Source: Procambarus clarkii (taxonomy: Eukaryota; Arthropoda; Malacostraca; Decapoda; Cambaridae). From it: a stretch of DNA of 64,000 nt. The position numbers were made by a program, and so were the translations under genes. The stretch is taken from the NCBI RefSeq assembly GCF_040958095.1, contig NC_091175.1, forward strand, positions 18,202,195-18,266,194, read 5' to 3'. Below the pieces are notes generated by a model. The model worked only from the letters and a program-made list of their open reading frames with translations. It searched no databases and was not told the DNA's origin. Shown in pieces: positions 11,789 through 22,494 of this stretch (its first letter is position 1; each line of letters begins with the position of its first letter).

Positions 11789-11867
11789 GTAACGACCGCA
11801 ATTCGCCCCATATTCCTCTAATCAATCTTCCCGATCCTATTCACACCCGTCCCAAGTCCCCTTTCAG

Positions 11868-12065
11868 ACCTCCGAGTCCTCTGAACCTGCAGCCTTCTCC
11901 GGCTCTCGAACACGCAGGATCTCAGCCGGATCTTCCCTCTGAACCCATCATCGAAGGAGGATTCCAGGGCATCAGAGGTGAGGGTGTTGAACCTACCTTC
12001 GACTTCGCGGACGACTATGAGACGGACGGCGAGCCCACCTTGCCTCCATCGCTCCCAAATCTGAA
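11868..12065 (+). CDS. Thr/Pro-rich secreted protein gene, exon 4
   Basis: The acceptor CCCTTTCAG ends at 11867 and the donor CTGAA|GTGAGA is at 12066. With the preceding donor at 11789 this gives a 79-nt intron, similar in size to the 82-118-nt introns elsewhere in the window, and keeps one frame through the whole gene. The exon encodes Pro/Ser-rich sequence ending FDFADDYETDGEPT…LPNL. The alternative is that 11789-11867 is exonic and the gene carries a one-base frame slip; the short intron explains the sequence without a defect. Confidence 0.65.
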
Positions 12066-12814
12066 GTGAGATATATTAGGTGTAAGCCACTGTTATTTAG
12101 GTGTAAGCCACTGTTATTTAGGGTGTAAAGCCACTGTTATTTAGGGTGTAAGCCACTGTTATTTGGGTGTAAAACACTTATTTAGGTGTAAGCCACTGTT
12201 ATTTAGATGTAAGCCACTGTTATTTAGGTGTAAGCCACTGTTATTTGGGTGTAAGCCACTGTTATTTGGGCGTAAATCACTGTTATTTGGGTGTAAATCA
12301 CTGTTATTTGGGTGTAAGCCACTGTTATTTGGGTGTAAATCACTGTTATTTGGGTGTAAACCATTGTTCTCAGTGTCATTATGGGTCAGCAGAGGCTGGA
12401 ATACATGTACTAAAGCGTCTCATCCAACTTCAATTTCAAGCTATAACATAACTCATGAACAAATGCACATAACTCATTACCCTTCCTTACAAATGTAAGA
12501 GATAAATCAATTTAAAACTCTAAACATTATTAGTTAAGAACACACAGATTGAATGAAACTACAGAATACCTCTTTGGCCCATCGTAGCTCCAAATCTACA
12601 TCCACTCAACTTAAATTGATGAAATTGCAATAATTTGTGTATGCCTAACGTTTAGTAAACATTCCAGCGAAGCCTCATCGCCAGAAAACGTGTTCCATAA
12701 ATCAATAACTGTATTTCCAAACCAGTCCTTACCTCAGGACGTTTGTGAATGTGAACTAATCCAGTTGTAGTTGATATGTCATTGCCAGAATTAAATACTG
12801 TTGCGTTCTTACAG
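12066..12814. repeat. Intron with 20-25-bp minisatellite (12076-12365)
   Basis: Roughly 13 units of GTAAGCCACTGTTATTT with variable spacers begin ten bases after the donor. Many units contain GTAAGC or GTGTAAG, which mimic splice donors. The rest of the intron (12366-12814) shows nothing I can assign. Confidence 0.85.
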
Positions 12815-12927
12815 AATCATCCCGTTCGTTGCCGCGGACGCGCTCACTAAGTTGGAACACGGCTTGAGTACCGAGGATTCGCACTCCACACTGCGTTCTG
12901 TTGTTCCCGTGTTTATACCTCATGCTG
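12815..12927 (+). CDS. Thr/Pro-rich secreted protein gene, exon 5
   Basis: The acceptor TTCTTACAG ends at 12814 and the donor GCTG|GTGAGT is at 12928. Taking the phase-2 remainder AA from the previous exon, it reads IIPFVAADALTKLEHGLSTE… without a stop and ends in phase 1. It is too short to appear as a stand-alone ORF; the phases on both sides support it. Confidence 0.75.
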
Positions 12928-13045
12928 GTGAGTCCTCATGTCCCAGACTGTACCATTGTCTCATTGATTGATTGATGAAGATTAAGCTACAAAAAGAGGT
13001 GGCACGGGAGTGAGTATTATATCCATTTTAAACTTTTTTTCTCAG

Positions 13046-13780
13046 AAGAGGACCAAGTCGGCAGTGAGTCTGAGAATGTTTCTAACGACCACCCAGAGGA
13101 CGTTACTGAAGCAGCCACGGCCCCTACCTCAGTCACTCTCAGGCGTACGACCCCTCGCCTTCCCGCCGGCGACCGTCGTCCACCACTCCTCCCGCCTCGA
13201 CGGACTATCATCCGACCCTTGAGTGACGATGGCTTAGCTCGACGTCCGTTCTTGCCCTTCCGTCGGCCCGGGGGAGAACGGCCATTACGTCCATCCCTTT
13301 TATCGCGACCAAATTCGGTCGAAGTCGCCACCGCCACACCGGAAATTCCAGACACAACGCCCATAGTAACTCCCGGGCCAAGTGTTCCCTTCAAAGAACT
13401 TGAACACCCTGATATCATCCCCACCCACAGCACCACCCATCAGCCGAAGCCGTCAACCACCCCGGAAACTACCACCCCACCGCCAGCAGTCACAACCATT
13501 CAACCACAGCTGCCACCTGCTCTACCACCGAAGACAAAAACCACGACCATCATCCCCACCCAAAGCGCACGACCGATTGTATCCAACGAAATCGCCAACT
13601 TTCTTCTACAAGATGTCTTCAATCTCCCAGAAGGTCACAACTCGCCGCCTGTCAGGTTCGCGCCAAACCAAGTCACCTCGAAGCCGATAGTTCCGGTGAA
13701 GACTTCTGTCGCGTTGCCAGATATTCCGCCGGCCGTCAGGGATCAACTTCCTCTAGCTACTGACCCCGTCTTGGCGTCAG
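13046..13780 (+). CDS. Thr/Pro-rich secreted protein gene, exon 6
   Basis: The acceptor TTTTTTCTCAG ends at 13045 and the donor TCAG|GTGAGT is at 13781, phase 1 to phase 1. It encodes an acidic start (EEDQVGSESENV), then an Arg/Pro-rich region (RPFLPFRRPGGERP) and a Thr/Pro-rich region (TTPETTTPPPAVTT). A more ordinary C-terminal part follows (IVSNEIANFLLQDVFNLPEG). A short SINE tail lies in the intron just upstream (about 12962-13010). Confidence 0.8.
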
Positions 13781-14363
13781 GTGAGTCTAAGATCACCTTT
13801 CTGAGCTCCAAACTGCTCGAATACTTCGTGTTGAAGGCGGGTATTTATCCATACAAGTACACTTAGTATGAATACATTGGGAGATTATATAAATATTTTG
13901 CTGTGATAGAAATTAAAGCTCACATACAGGTAAAAAAAGAAGCGAAGTTTCGGTTTTAAGGATTCAAAACCTCATCACTTATAATTCTTCAGCGAAATTC
14001 AGTATCTTAAATTATTAAGTTGATTGAGAAAATTAGCTAGAGCCATTAAGAGGATTCGAATACCCTTGAATACACTCAAGCACACCCCTTAAACCACCGA
14101 ACCACGATATGTTCAAGGCGTGAGCTTGAGAATACACAGGGTGCAGGATCGAATCCCCATCACGGCCCCTAACTGATTTTCTCCTTGACACATCACGTTA
14201 ATACGACTTCTTTATGCCCTAGGCTGATTGATAATTTCCTCTAAGCACAAGTATGAATTAACATGCCACCTTAACAATCCCTCACACATTTCTTGCAGAT
14301 CAACAAATGCAGTTTTCGAACATTCAAATCACTAAAAATGAATCATTCTATTTTTGTGTTTAG

Positions 14364-14497
14364 GTCTTCTGAAGCTCTCAGGATGCAACATCTATGGACG
14401 CATGTACGTTGTCAAGGACAGGATTCCAGAACTGTCAGCCAAGTGCAAGGAGTGCCGCTGCACTCCCGTCGGGGTCCAGTGCCTACCAATATGTTAG
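14364..14497 (+). CDS. Thr/Pro-rich secreted protein gene, last exon: VWFC-like cysteine-rich domain
   Basis: The acceptor GTGTTTTAG ends at 14363. With the phase-1 G from exon 6 it reads GLLKLSGCNIYGRMY… and ends at TAG 14495-14497. Its spaced cysteines, C-x(19)-C-x2-C-x-C-x6-C-x3-C, with YGRMYVVKDRIPELS between the first two, fit a small von Willebrand factor C-type module as found at the C-termini of arthropod secreted Pro/Thr-rich proteins. From 4663 to here the spliced exons give 1,314 codons in one frame plus a stop. Domain call is by pattern; I cannot name the orthologue. Confidence 0.75.
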
Positions 14498-14680
14498 CAG
14501 TGCCACTTCAAGAAGCAGTGCCACTCTTGAAGACCCCCCCCCCCTGAACCTCCTCTCTCCCCACTATACCCTGGCTCTCTGCCCCGACCAGTGTTGTATA
14601 TGATTGTTTCCTGTGACGTATATTGATTGTTGTTATACTAAGCTATAATAAAATGACTTATTGGGGATTATTATAGCATG
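14498..14680 (+). terminator. 3' UTR and polyadenylation signal of the Thr/Pro-rich gene
   Basis: AATAAA at 14647-14652 lies 150 bp after the stop codon. Confidence 0.7.
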
Positions 14681-14817
14681 GATATAGGTTGGTGAAAGTG
14701 TGGGACTCAACTATGCTTGAAATGTGTGAATATTTTAGTAAAATTAATATTTGTAGGAAATGCTATTTTATTTGGTCAGGCTAATACCTTTTAGGATTGA
14801 AATGGTGATGAATATAC

Positions 14818-14930
14818 ACATACATACATACATACATACATACATACATACATACATACATACATACATACATACATACATACATACATACATACATACA
14901 TACACACACACGCACACACACATACACACA
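14818..14930. repeat. (ACAT)n microsatellite
   Basis: A tetranucleotide tract grades into CA-rich repeats, followed at 14945-15003 by a fragment of the CR1-like 3' end seen at 1365-1800. Confidence 0.95.
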
Positions 14931-15177
14931 TACATATGTGTGTATGAAGCTCAACCGACCAAAGAGCCAGAGCTCAACCCTCGCAAACACAACTAGGTGA
15001 GTACATACATACATACATATTCGTACACAACCCATTACCCTAAAATGAAAGTACTTATAGTAACTTATATAATCGGAGGGCCCCAATAGTACAGTCGGAT
15101 TCGTTCTCGACCTACAATCGAGAATTCCGGGTTTCTACATATTGGTACTTCCCACCTAATAGTCACTGTAAGTACTG

Positions 15178-18118
15178 ATTGATTGATAAAGATTAAGCCA
15201 CCCAAGAGGTGGCACGGGCATGAATAGCCCGCAAGTGCTACAATTTTTTGTTTTTTCAGTATTCTGAGGTTGCATTTAACCTTCAAGCTGTTATCGCGGG
15301 GGAGGATACTGCTTCACAGTCTTTATGAGGGTGTCCAGCTGCTGGACACCTTTGTTGACCAGGAGAGTGGCTGTGTTGATGGCTTCAGGGTGGCCACTGC
15401 ATGATTCAGGAACTCTTAAAGCTCTTCTAAGGTCATTGGTTGCTTCACATTCCAGAAGATAGTGAAGTAATGGCTTTTCTGTGACAGTTTGGCAGAAGAT
15501 GCACTCTCTCTGTCGGGGTTCACCAATCTCCCAGTTGCATCTGTAACCTAGACGTAGTCTATATAGCCTAACTGCTATTTCCCTGTGGATTCCTTTTGGG
15601 ATATTTAACCTTTCTAATTTGGTTGCCTGAAGATACCATGTTGCAGATGGCGAACCTTCAGCTATTCTCTGGTGTAGGTCGGCTTTGTTGAGATGTGAGA
15701 GTTTTTTGGTGATGATGTTTTTTATGTTCTCTAGGCTGGGTTGAATTGTTTTATGTATCACTGGATGACGAGTTGCCATTTTAGCAATTTCATCAGCTTT
15801 TTCATTTAATGGGATTCCAATACGGGATGGGATCCAGTTTAAAGTTATGTTGAGGCCTTTGCCTTTAGCGACTGCTCCAAGATACAAAATGGTGGTAATT
15901 ATTTCCACATTATCTTTCCACTGTTTTTGTTCTAGTATTTGAAGTGCAGCTTTTGAGTCTGTGTGTATGATTGCATTTTGAGTGTTTTGTGCAATCACAT
16001 ATGCGAATGCCTGTTGTATGGCAAACAGCTCAGTTTGGGTTGATGATACTAGTCCTCCCAGTCTCCAATATGCCTGTACGCTGGTCGTGCAAAGAGCAGC
16101 GCCAGCACTTTCATTTTCTGTGTCCACCGTTCCGTCTGTGAAGATGTGGGTGGCTCCTGCTACTGCTATGCTATACATTTGCTCTTCTATTATGCGCCTT
16201 AGGATTGTCGGATCATAGGCAGCCTTTTTCATTGGGAGACTTTCTATTACTATTTTGAAAGTAGGCTCTTCCCACGGCGCGGAAGGAGTGTAATTTGGGT
16301 GTGGATGATCACCCTCTCTATCAATAATCATGTTTTTTAAATGTAGTCTGTTTAGGACTTTTCCTGCTCTTGCAACCCAAGAGTTTCCATTGTTTTAGCC
16401 TAGTCCAACCACCAAGGCCTGCCGTACTGGGATTGGATCAGAAGAAATAATTATCTTACTGATAATTGTAGCTGTCCTTTGTGATATTCTTTCTTGTAGA
16501 GAGGGCAAACCCGTCTCCAGTCTAAGAGTTTCAAGCCTGGTCCACATGGGGGCACCCAGTGCGGCTCTCACAGCATTGTTTTGGGCAACTTCAAGCTTTT
16601 TCCACTGTTGGTGTGATAGATTTGTGAGTGCAGGTGCGGCATAATCGATCACTGATCTGACTGCCTGTACATAGTATGTGCGAAGGACTTGCAGATTGGC
16701 TCCTCCAGAAAGGGAGGTTAGCGACCTGAGGATTGCCGTCCGGGCCGCAGTTCGCTCTCTCAAGTAAGTGCCCTCAGCATTAAAATTCATGTGTGTGTCC
16801 AGGATGATTCCTAGATACTGATAGGTGTCGACCCATTCTATTGGTTGACCCTGTACTGTGAGTTGGATGAAGATGAAGATGAAGCCACCCAAAAGGTGGC
16901 ACGGGCATGAATAGCCCGTAAGTGGTGGCCATTTTAAGCCATTACCAGTATCAAGAGCTGATACTGGAGATCTGTGGAGGTGCGAATGCACCCTGCATGA
17001 TGGGAGATGTCTCCCTTGTGAATGTGTTAAGATGAAGATGAAGCCACCCAATAGGTGGCACGGGCATGAATTGGTAAGTGGTGGCCCTTTTGAGCCATCA
17101 CCAGTATCAATAGATGATACTGGAGATCTGTGGAGGTGCGACTGCACCCAGCGTGACGGGAGATGTCTCCCGTGTTTTAAACAGATGAAGAAGATGAAGA
17201 TGAAGCCACCCAAAAGATGGCACGGGCATGAATAGCTCGTAAGTGGTGGCCCTTTCGAGCCATCACCAGTATCAAGAGCTCATACTGGAGATCTGTGGAG
17301 GTGCAAGTGCACTCAGCGTGACGGGAGATGTCTCCCATGAATGTGTCCAAGATGACGATTAAACCATCGAAAAGGTGGCACGGGCATGAATAGCCCGTAA
17401 GTGGTGGCCCTTTTGAGCCATTACCAGTATCAAGAGCTGATACTGGAGATCTGTGGAGGTGCAACTGCACCCTGCGTGACGGGAGATGTCTCCCGGACCA
17501 AGTGGTGACCAAATGGTGTGAGTTGGATGTTGGGCTTCGCTATTTTTATGGGCATGGCCTTTGACTTTGAGGGGTTAAGTTTGATCCCAATCTGTTTTGC
17601 CTCTTTACTGATGCAGTCTAAGCATTTGGGTGCAAGGCGCGCCGCATCCCTTCCTTTTATGATGATGACAAAGTCGTCCGCGTAGTTTAGCAGCCTGCAG
17701 TGATGTGGGAGTTTCAACCTCATTATTCTTTCCATTAAACAGTTGAAGAGAAGAGGGCTGAGAATACCTCCTTGCGGTGTACCATTTTCATGTCTTTTGT
17801 ACTCAGAGACTGTGCCATGAAGTTTTACTCTTGCTTCTCTGTTTATGAGACAGTTTTTGGTCCAGGAGAGCAGGTTGCCTCTGACCTCTTTGTCAATGAG
17901 GCAGCAGAGAATAGCTGGGGCGCTAGCCAGTTCAAAGGCTTTTTCGAGGTCCAGGAATATCAGCATTCCTGGTCTGTCATTCAAGTGGGCTAACAGAGTT
18001 GTAATACATTCCACTGTGCCAACCCCTCTTCTATAGGCATACATATCATGGTGCAGTTTAGGCATTTTCCACTCCAGTCTGTTGAGTGCCATTCTGTCAG
18101 CCGTCTTGGCTGCACACA
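15178..18118 (-). mobile_element. 5'-truncated RNase H-bearing LINE, split by a SINE array
   Basis: On the minus strand: the RT core (18119-17520; LDLEKAFELA, NGTPQGGILSPLLFN, NYADDF), then a SINE array, then the RT C-terminal part (16860-16398; WVDTYQYLGIILD). RNase H follows (about 16190-15800; IFTDGT, TELFAI, HTDSKAAL, NEKADEIAK) and a C-terminal Cys/His motif (CIFCQ…HYLLEC), with its stop near 15291. Apart from the insert, one in-frame stop (16397-16395) interrupts it. The 3' UTR ends with a tail shared by the SINE family inside it. TAAGTACTG occurs at 15169-15177 and 18119-18127, a likely 9-bp target duplication. No EN domain is left. The domain set resembles I-group LINEs; clade is inference. 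Confidence 0.8.
16870..17516 (-). mobile_element. Four-copy tandem SINE array inserted in the LINE
   Basis: Four units of about 160 bp start near 16868, 17032, 17191 and 17350. Each contains GGTGGCACGGGCATGAATAG, a CACCAGTATCA… middle and GACGGGAGATGTCTCC. The array is flanked by TGTGAGTTGGATG at 16857-16869 and 17517-17529, a 13-bp target duplication that repeats three codons of the interrupted RT. Confidence 0.8.
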
Positions 18119-18149
18119 TAAGTACTGTAATTTGTCAGTACTTACAGTG

Positions 18150-18395
18150 AACTGTATCCACCCTCATTTCAGGAGGATGGGTTGACACACATTGATTTCA
18201 GTGTCAGAGTAGTAGACAAATAGAATGCATTAGGCAGTGATGTGATGGAGGCTGACTCCATACACAGTTTCAAGTGTAGATATGATAGAGCCCAGTAGGC
18301 TCAGGAATCTGTATATTAGTTGATTGATAGTTGAGTGGCGGGACCAAAGAGCCAGAGCTCAACCCCCGCAAGCACAATTAGGTAAATTAGGCAAT
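18150..18395 (+). mobile_element. CR1-like LINE 3' end (same family as 1365-1800)
   Basis: The plus strand encodes the degenerate RT tail FSVRVVDK…NALGSDVMEADS…FKCRYDRAQ-stop, then the 3' UTR ending at the GCACAATTAGGTAA region. One stop codon interrupts the tail. It is strongly 5'-truncated. Confidence 0.7.
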
Positions 18396-18589
18396 TAGGA
18401 AAGTACATCTTTGGGACCACCAGCTTGAACCGAATGCATTTTAACAAGTTATTGAAGGAAAAACGAATGCCCATATGATCCGTCGTTTTCTCCATAGGTT
18501 ATAATTTATGAAAAAACTTAATTATAACAGGACTCTGAACACCGCCTTTCAAGTTTAAACAAGCGCTCGATCAGGCACAATGACATGGC

Positions 18590-19085
18590 TGAAGATATGA
18601 TGACCAAACAACGACACATCAGATGGAGAAACGACGACGTTTCGGTCCATCCTGGACCACTATCAAGTCGTACGTGTCTTGATAATGGTCGATACGACTT
18701 GATAATGGTCCAGAGGCCAGATTCACGAAGCAGTTACGCAAGCGCTTACGAACCTGTACATTTTTTGTTCAATCTTTAGCGGCTTTGTTTACAATTATTA
18801 AACAGTTTACAATTATTAAACAGTTTACAATTATTAAACAGTAAACAGTGGAGCTCCGAAGCACCAGGAGGCTGTTTATAACAATACCAATTGTAATACC
18901 AATAATAATTGGGAAGTTTTCCCGCTTGTAAACAGTTTAATAAATGTAACCAAAGCCGTCAAAGATTGAGGAAAGATGTACACGTTCGTAAGTACGTGCG
19001 TAACTGCTTCGTGAATCTGGCCCCAGGACGGCCCGAAACGTTGTCGTTTCTCCCTTTTCTGACGTGTCACGGTTTGATAACTGCG
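18590..19085. mobile_element. Foldback-type element interrupted by a MITE
   Basis: The outer part (18590-18715 and about 19025-19085) carries the ACGACGACGTTTCGGTCC motif of the foldback family at 21272-21438. It is split at GGTCCAG/GGACGGCCCGAAACG by a MITE (18716-19024) with terminal inverted repeats of about 90 bp (GGCCAGATTCACGAAGCAGT at the left end, its complement at the right). Confidence 0.65.
18716..19024. mobile_element. MITE with long terminal inverted repeats
   Basis: The left arm GGCCAGATTCACGAAGCAGT… mirrors …ACTGCTTCGTGAATCTGGCC on the right. The arms extend inward through GTTACGCAAGCGCTTACGAA and TCAATCTTTAGCGGCTTTG with scattered differences. It has no coding capacity and is likely a non-autonomous DNA transposon. 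Confidence 0.7.
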
Positions 19086-19357
19086 GGGTCTCGTGGTGCT
19101 GTGAGTGATGTGTGTATACAGGCCTTACCTTATACAGTCCTTACCTGGTTGTTGCCTTGAATGATGCCTGTATCACAGTACAAGGGTTTACCAACGGATG
19201 TTAAAACTTCCCTAACCTTACGCGACCCAAACTAACCCAACGGAGCTCAACACAACCTAACGATAACGATACGGTGGAGAAAACTAGTTTTGTCGAATCG
19301 TCTTGTGTACGATTTGGCCAGACACCACGTGACCAAGCGTGGAAAGGGCCCCTGCGT

Positions 19358-19646
19358 TCTTTATTTACATAGATTTTGAGATATATACAAGAGTTACATT
19401 CTTGTACAACCACTAGTACGCGTAGCGTTTCGGGCAAGTCCTTAATCCTATGGTCCCTGGAATACGATCCCCTGCCGCGAAGAATCGTTTTTTCATCCAA
19501 GTACACATTTTACTGTTGCGTTAAACAGAGGCTACAGTTAAGGATTTGCGCCCAGTAAATCCTCCCCGGCCAGGATACGAACCCATGACATAGCGCTCGC
19601 GGAACGCCAGGCGAGTGTCTTACCACTACACCACGGAGACTGTTTG
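19358..19646 (-). mobile_element. tRNA-derived SINE with a LINE-like 3' tail
   Basis: Read on minus, the head has an A box (TGGTGTAGTGG, complement of 19623-19633) and B box (GGTTCGTATCC, complement of 19573-19583). A unique body follows (GATTCTTCGCGGCAGGGGAT), then the tail GACTTGCCCGAAACGCTACG…GTACAAGAATGTAA near 19446-19386. The tail matches the LINE end at 56233-56290. I recognise this as an abundant decapod SINE type; the tRNA of origin is not certain. Confidence 0.8.
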
Positions 19647-19649
19647 GAG

Positions 19650-19960
19650 ATGGCGGAACTGCATACGCGGAGATGGCGTATGATCTGTTTACATAGACGG
19701 CGTATGAAACGCAGCGGCACACAAACGGGTAGCAGCGTCTGCTCTGAACATGAAAATAACGAATAACAATGAACCAGACATAGATGGCGTATGATCTGTT
19801 TACATAGACGGCGTATGATGTGTTTACATAGATGGACGTATGAAACGCAACGGCACGCAAACAGGTAGCAGCGCCTGCTCTGAACATGATAGTAACGAAT
19901 AAGAACGAACCAGATAACGAATAACAACGAACCAGCTAACGAACAACATTGAACCAGATA
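19650..19960. repeat. Two diverged ~120-bp tandem repeats
   Basis: Two units share GATGGCGTATGATCTG, AACGCAACGGCACRCAAAC and TAGCAGCGYCTGCTCTGAAC. No coding signal. Confidence 0.7.
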
Positions 19961-20199
19961 ACAAGGCAATACATGGCCATTACACTATTATCGCCGATAC
20001 TAGCAAGTATTAGGGATAACGGCTATTTAAATAAATAGCATATGTTCCATTAAATACTCGACTATTGTGATTTTTCATTAAAACTCTGGCAACATTTTCT
20101 TTTTAAATAAATGTTTTTAAGTGCAACTGAATTGTGAATATATATAATAATATAAATTCCTAATAAAATTTAGGAACATTTAATTTGTTCATAAATACA

Positions 20200-20860
20200 A
20201 ATTGTGTTTTCCATATGGATTATAATACATTCCTGGGATATAATGGAAACAAAATACTTACAAAATGGCATTAATTCCTAGGATATAATGCAACAAAAGG
20301 CTTAATAGAATTACATTAATTCCTGGAATATAATGCAACAAAATGCTTAAAAAATGACATTAATTCCTGGGACACAATGCAACAAAATGCTTAAAAATGG
20401 CATTAATTCCTGGGACATATTGCAACAAAATGCTTAATAGAATAACATTAATTCCTAGTATATAATGCAAACAAAATGCTTAAAAAATTGAATTAATTCC
20501 TGGAATATAATACAAACAAAATACTTAAAAAAAATGGCATTAATTCCTGGGATATAATGCAAACAAAATGCTTAAAAATGGCATTAATTCCTGGGATATA
20601 ATGCAAACAAAATGCTTAAAAAAATGGCATTAATTCCTGGAATATAATGCAAACAAAATGCTTAAAAATGGCATTAATTCCTGGGATATAATGCAACAAA
20701 ATGCTTAAAAATGGCATTAATTCCTAGGATATAAAGCAAACAAAATGCTTAAAAAATGGCATTAATTCCTGGGATATAATGCAAACAAAATGCTTAAAAA
20801 AAACTGTATTAATTCCTGGGATATAGTGCAACAAAATGCTTAACAAATGACATTAATACT
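20200..20860. repeat. AT-rich ~45-50-bp minisatellite
   Basis: About 13 units, each with ATTAATTCCTGGGATATAAT followed by GCAAACAAAATGCTTAAAAA. Intergenic; no gene nearby on either strand. Confidence 0.9.
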
Positions 20861-21271
20861 CTTATGGTAGAAGCTTTTCGATACACTCCTAATTAGGACT
20901 TGTGATGTATTTAACATACTCAGATTGCACCTGCTCTCCCTCCCCCCCACTGATCCCATAAGCTTTGCCACAGTAAAATAAAAAATGTCAGAAATATCAT
21001 TATTTAACAATTTTAGAAATGTAAATTCCCCAAGTGACCTAATTCTCACTGTGTGGGGTAACCAACTTTACTCTAACCAACCAACACTTACAATTTAAGT
21101 AATTACAACTGTAAATGCTTACAGACAAGTGAACCTATGAGCACAAGATGTGACCAACCTTAAGGGAGGATAAAAGGATATAGCCCTAAGGCTATATCCT
21201 TTATCCTATATACTAAGGAAATGTCTCACTTTTGCAGGCGATGAGTCACAATAACGTGGCTGAAGTATGTT

Positions 21272-21438
21272 GACCAGACCACACACTAGAAGTTGAAGGA
21301 ACGACGACGTTTCGGTCCGTCCTGGACCATTCTCAAGTCGATTGTGATCGATCACAAGTCGATCACAATCGACTTGAGAATGGTCCAGGACGGACCGAAA
21401 CGTCGTCGTTCCTTCAACTTCTAGTGTGTGGTCTGGTC
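21272..21438. mobile_element. Foldback element: perfect 79-bp inverted repeat, 9-nt loop
   Basis: Left arm 21272-21350 and right arm 21360-21438 are exact reverse complements around ATCACAAGT. The arms start GACCAGACCACACACTAGAA and contain CGTTTCGGTCCGTCCTGGAC. Outside the left arm is a CGATGAGTCACAATAACGTG segment that recurs beside the other copies (22800, 55230). Confidence 0.9.
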
Positions 21439-21478
21439 TCACTTTTCTCCCTAATGGGAGGAAATGTCTCCCTAATAA

Positions 21479-21775
21479 TAATAATTGGGGATATTATTAG
21501 GGTATTAAATGTATCAACACAGACAGAACTCGAAACAATGGGTATAAATTGGATAAGGTTATAGATTTAGGAAAGACCTGGGTAAATACTGGTTCGGTAA
21601 CAGGGTTGTCGATTTAATGAACCAATTATCGGGTAACATAAAAGACGTAGCATCTCTTTGTTTGCTTCAAGCGTAGGTTAGACATATATGAGTGAGTTTG
21701 AGGGGATATAACTAGGAGCTGCCAAGTCTGGGCCAATAGGTCTTGTGCAGTTTAATTGATTTTTATGTTCTTGAT
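21479..21775 (+). mobile_element. CR1 3' relic
   Basis: Diverged match to the last ~90 codons and 3' end of the CR1 copies below (GGGTATTAAATGTATCAACACA…GGGCCAATAGG). Several indels. A SINE tail (21773-21833) is attached at its 3' side. Confidence 0.7.
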
Positions 21776-21914
21776 TGATTGATGAAGATTAAGCCACCCA
21801 AGAGGTGGCACGGGCATGAATAACCCGTAAACTTAATCCACTATTGTTGTTGTTTTAGATTCAGCTACTAGGTACAAAATTTCCATATAGCATGGGCCCG
21901 TATTTTTTTTAACC

Positions 21915-22068
21915 CCCGATTGATGATTTATGAAGATTAAACCACCCAAAAGGTGGCACAGGCATGAATAGCCCGTAAGTGGTGGCCAACACTTACAATT
22001 TATACTGGAGTCAATACTGGAGATCTGTGGAGGTGTGACTGCACCCTGCGTGACGGGAGATGTCTCCT
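21915..22068 (-). mobile_element. SINE copy (same family as 16870-17516)
   Basis: One near-complete unit containing AAAAGGTGGCACAGGCATGA and GACGGGAGATGTCTCC. Confidence 0.7.
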
Positions 22069-22124
22069 CCGTTTTTTTTTAACCCCCTCATTAATCTCAC
22101 TCTTATATCTCATTAATAACCCCA

Positions 22125-22475
22125 TTCCCACTTTGCCAAACTGTCACAGAAAAGCCATTACTTCACTATCTTCTGGAATCTGAAGCAGCCAACGACCTTA
22201 GAAGAGCTTTAAGAGTCCCTGAATCTTGCAGTGGCCACCCTGAAGCCATCAACACAGCCACTCTCCTGGTCATTAAAAGGTGTCCAGCAGCTGGACACCC
22301 TCATAAAGACTGTCAAGCAATATCCTCCCCCGCGATAACAGCTTGACGATTAAATGCGACCTCAGAATACTGAAAAGAATTACTGAACAAAAAAAAAAAT
22401 TGTACCACTTACGGGCTATTCATGACCGTGCCACCTCTTGGGTGGCTTAATCTGTATCAATCAATCAATCAATCA
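22125..22475 (+). mobile_element. RNase H LINE 3' end (same family as 15178-18118)
   Basis: The plus strand encodes the C-terminal segment (HYLLESEAANDLRRALRVPE…YPPPR type, one frame slip) and the 3' UTR. The tail ACGGGCTATTCATGACCGTG ends in (ATCA)n. A third copy of this end is at 35360-35745. Confidence 0.75.
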
Positions 22476-22494
22476 TTCCCACTTGTTGCCTTTC

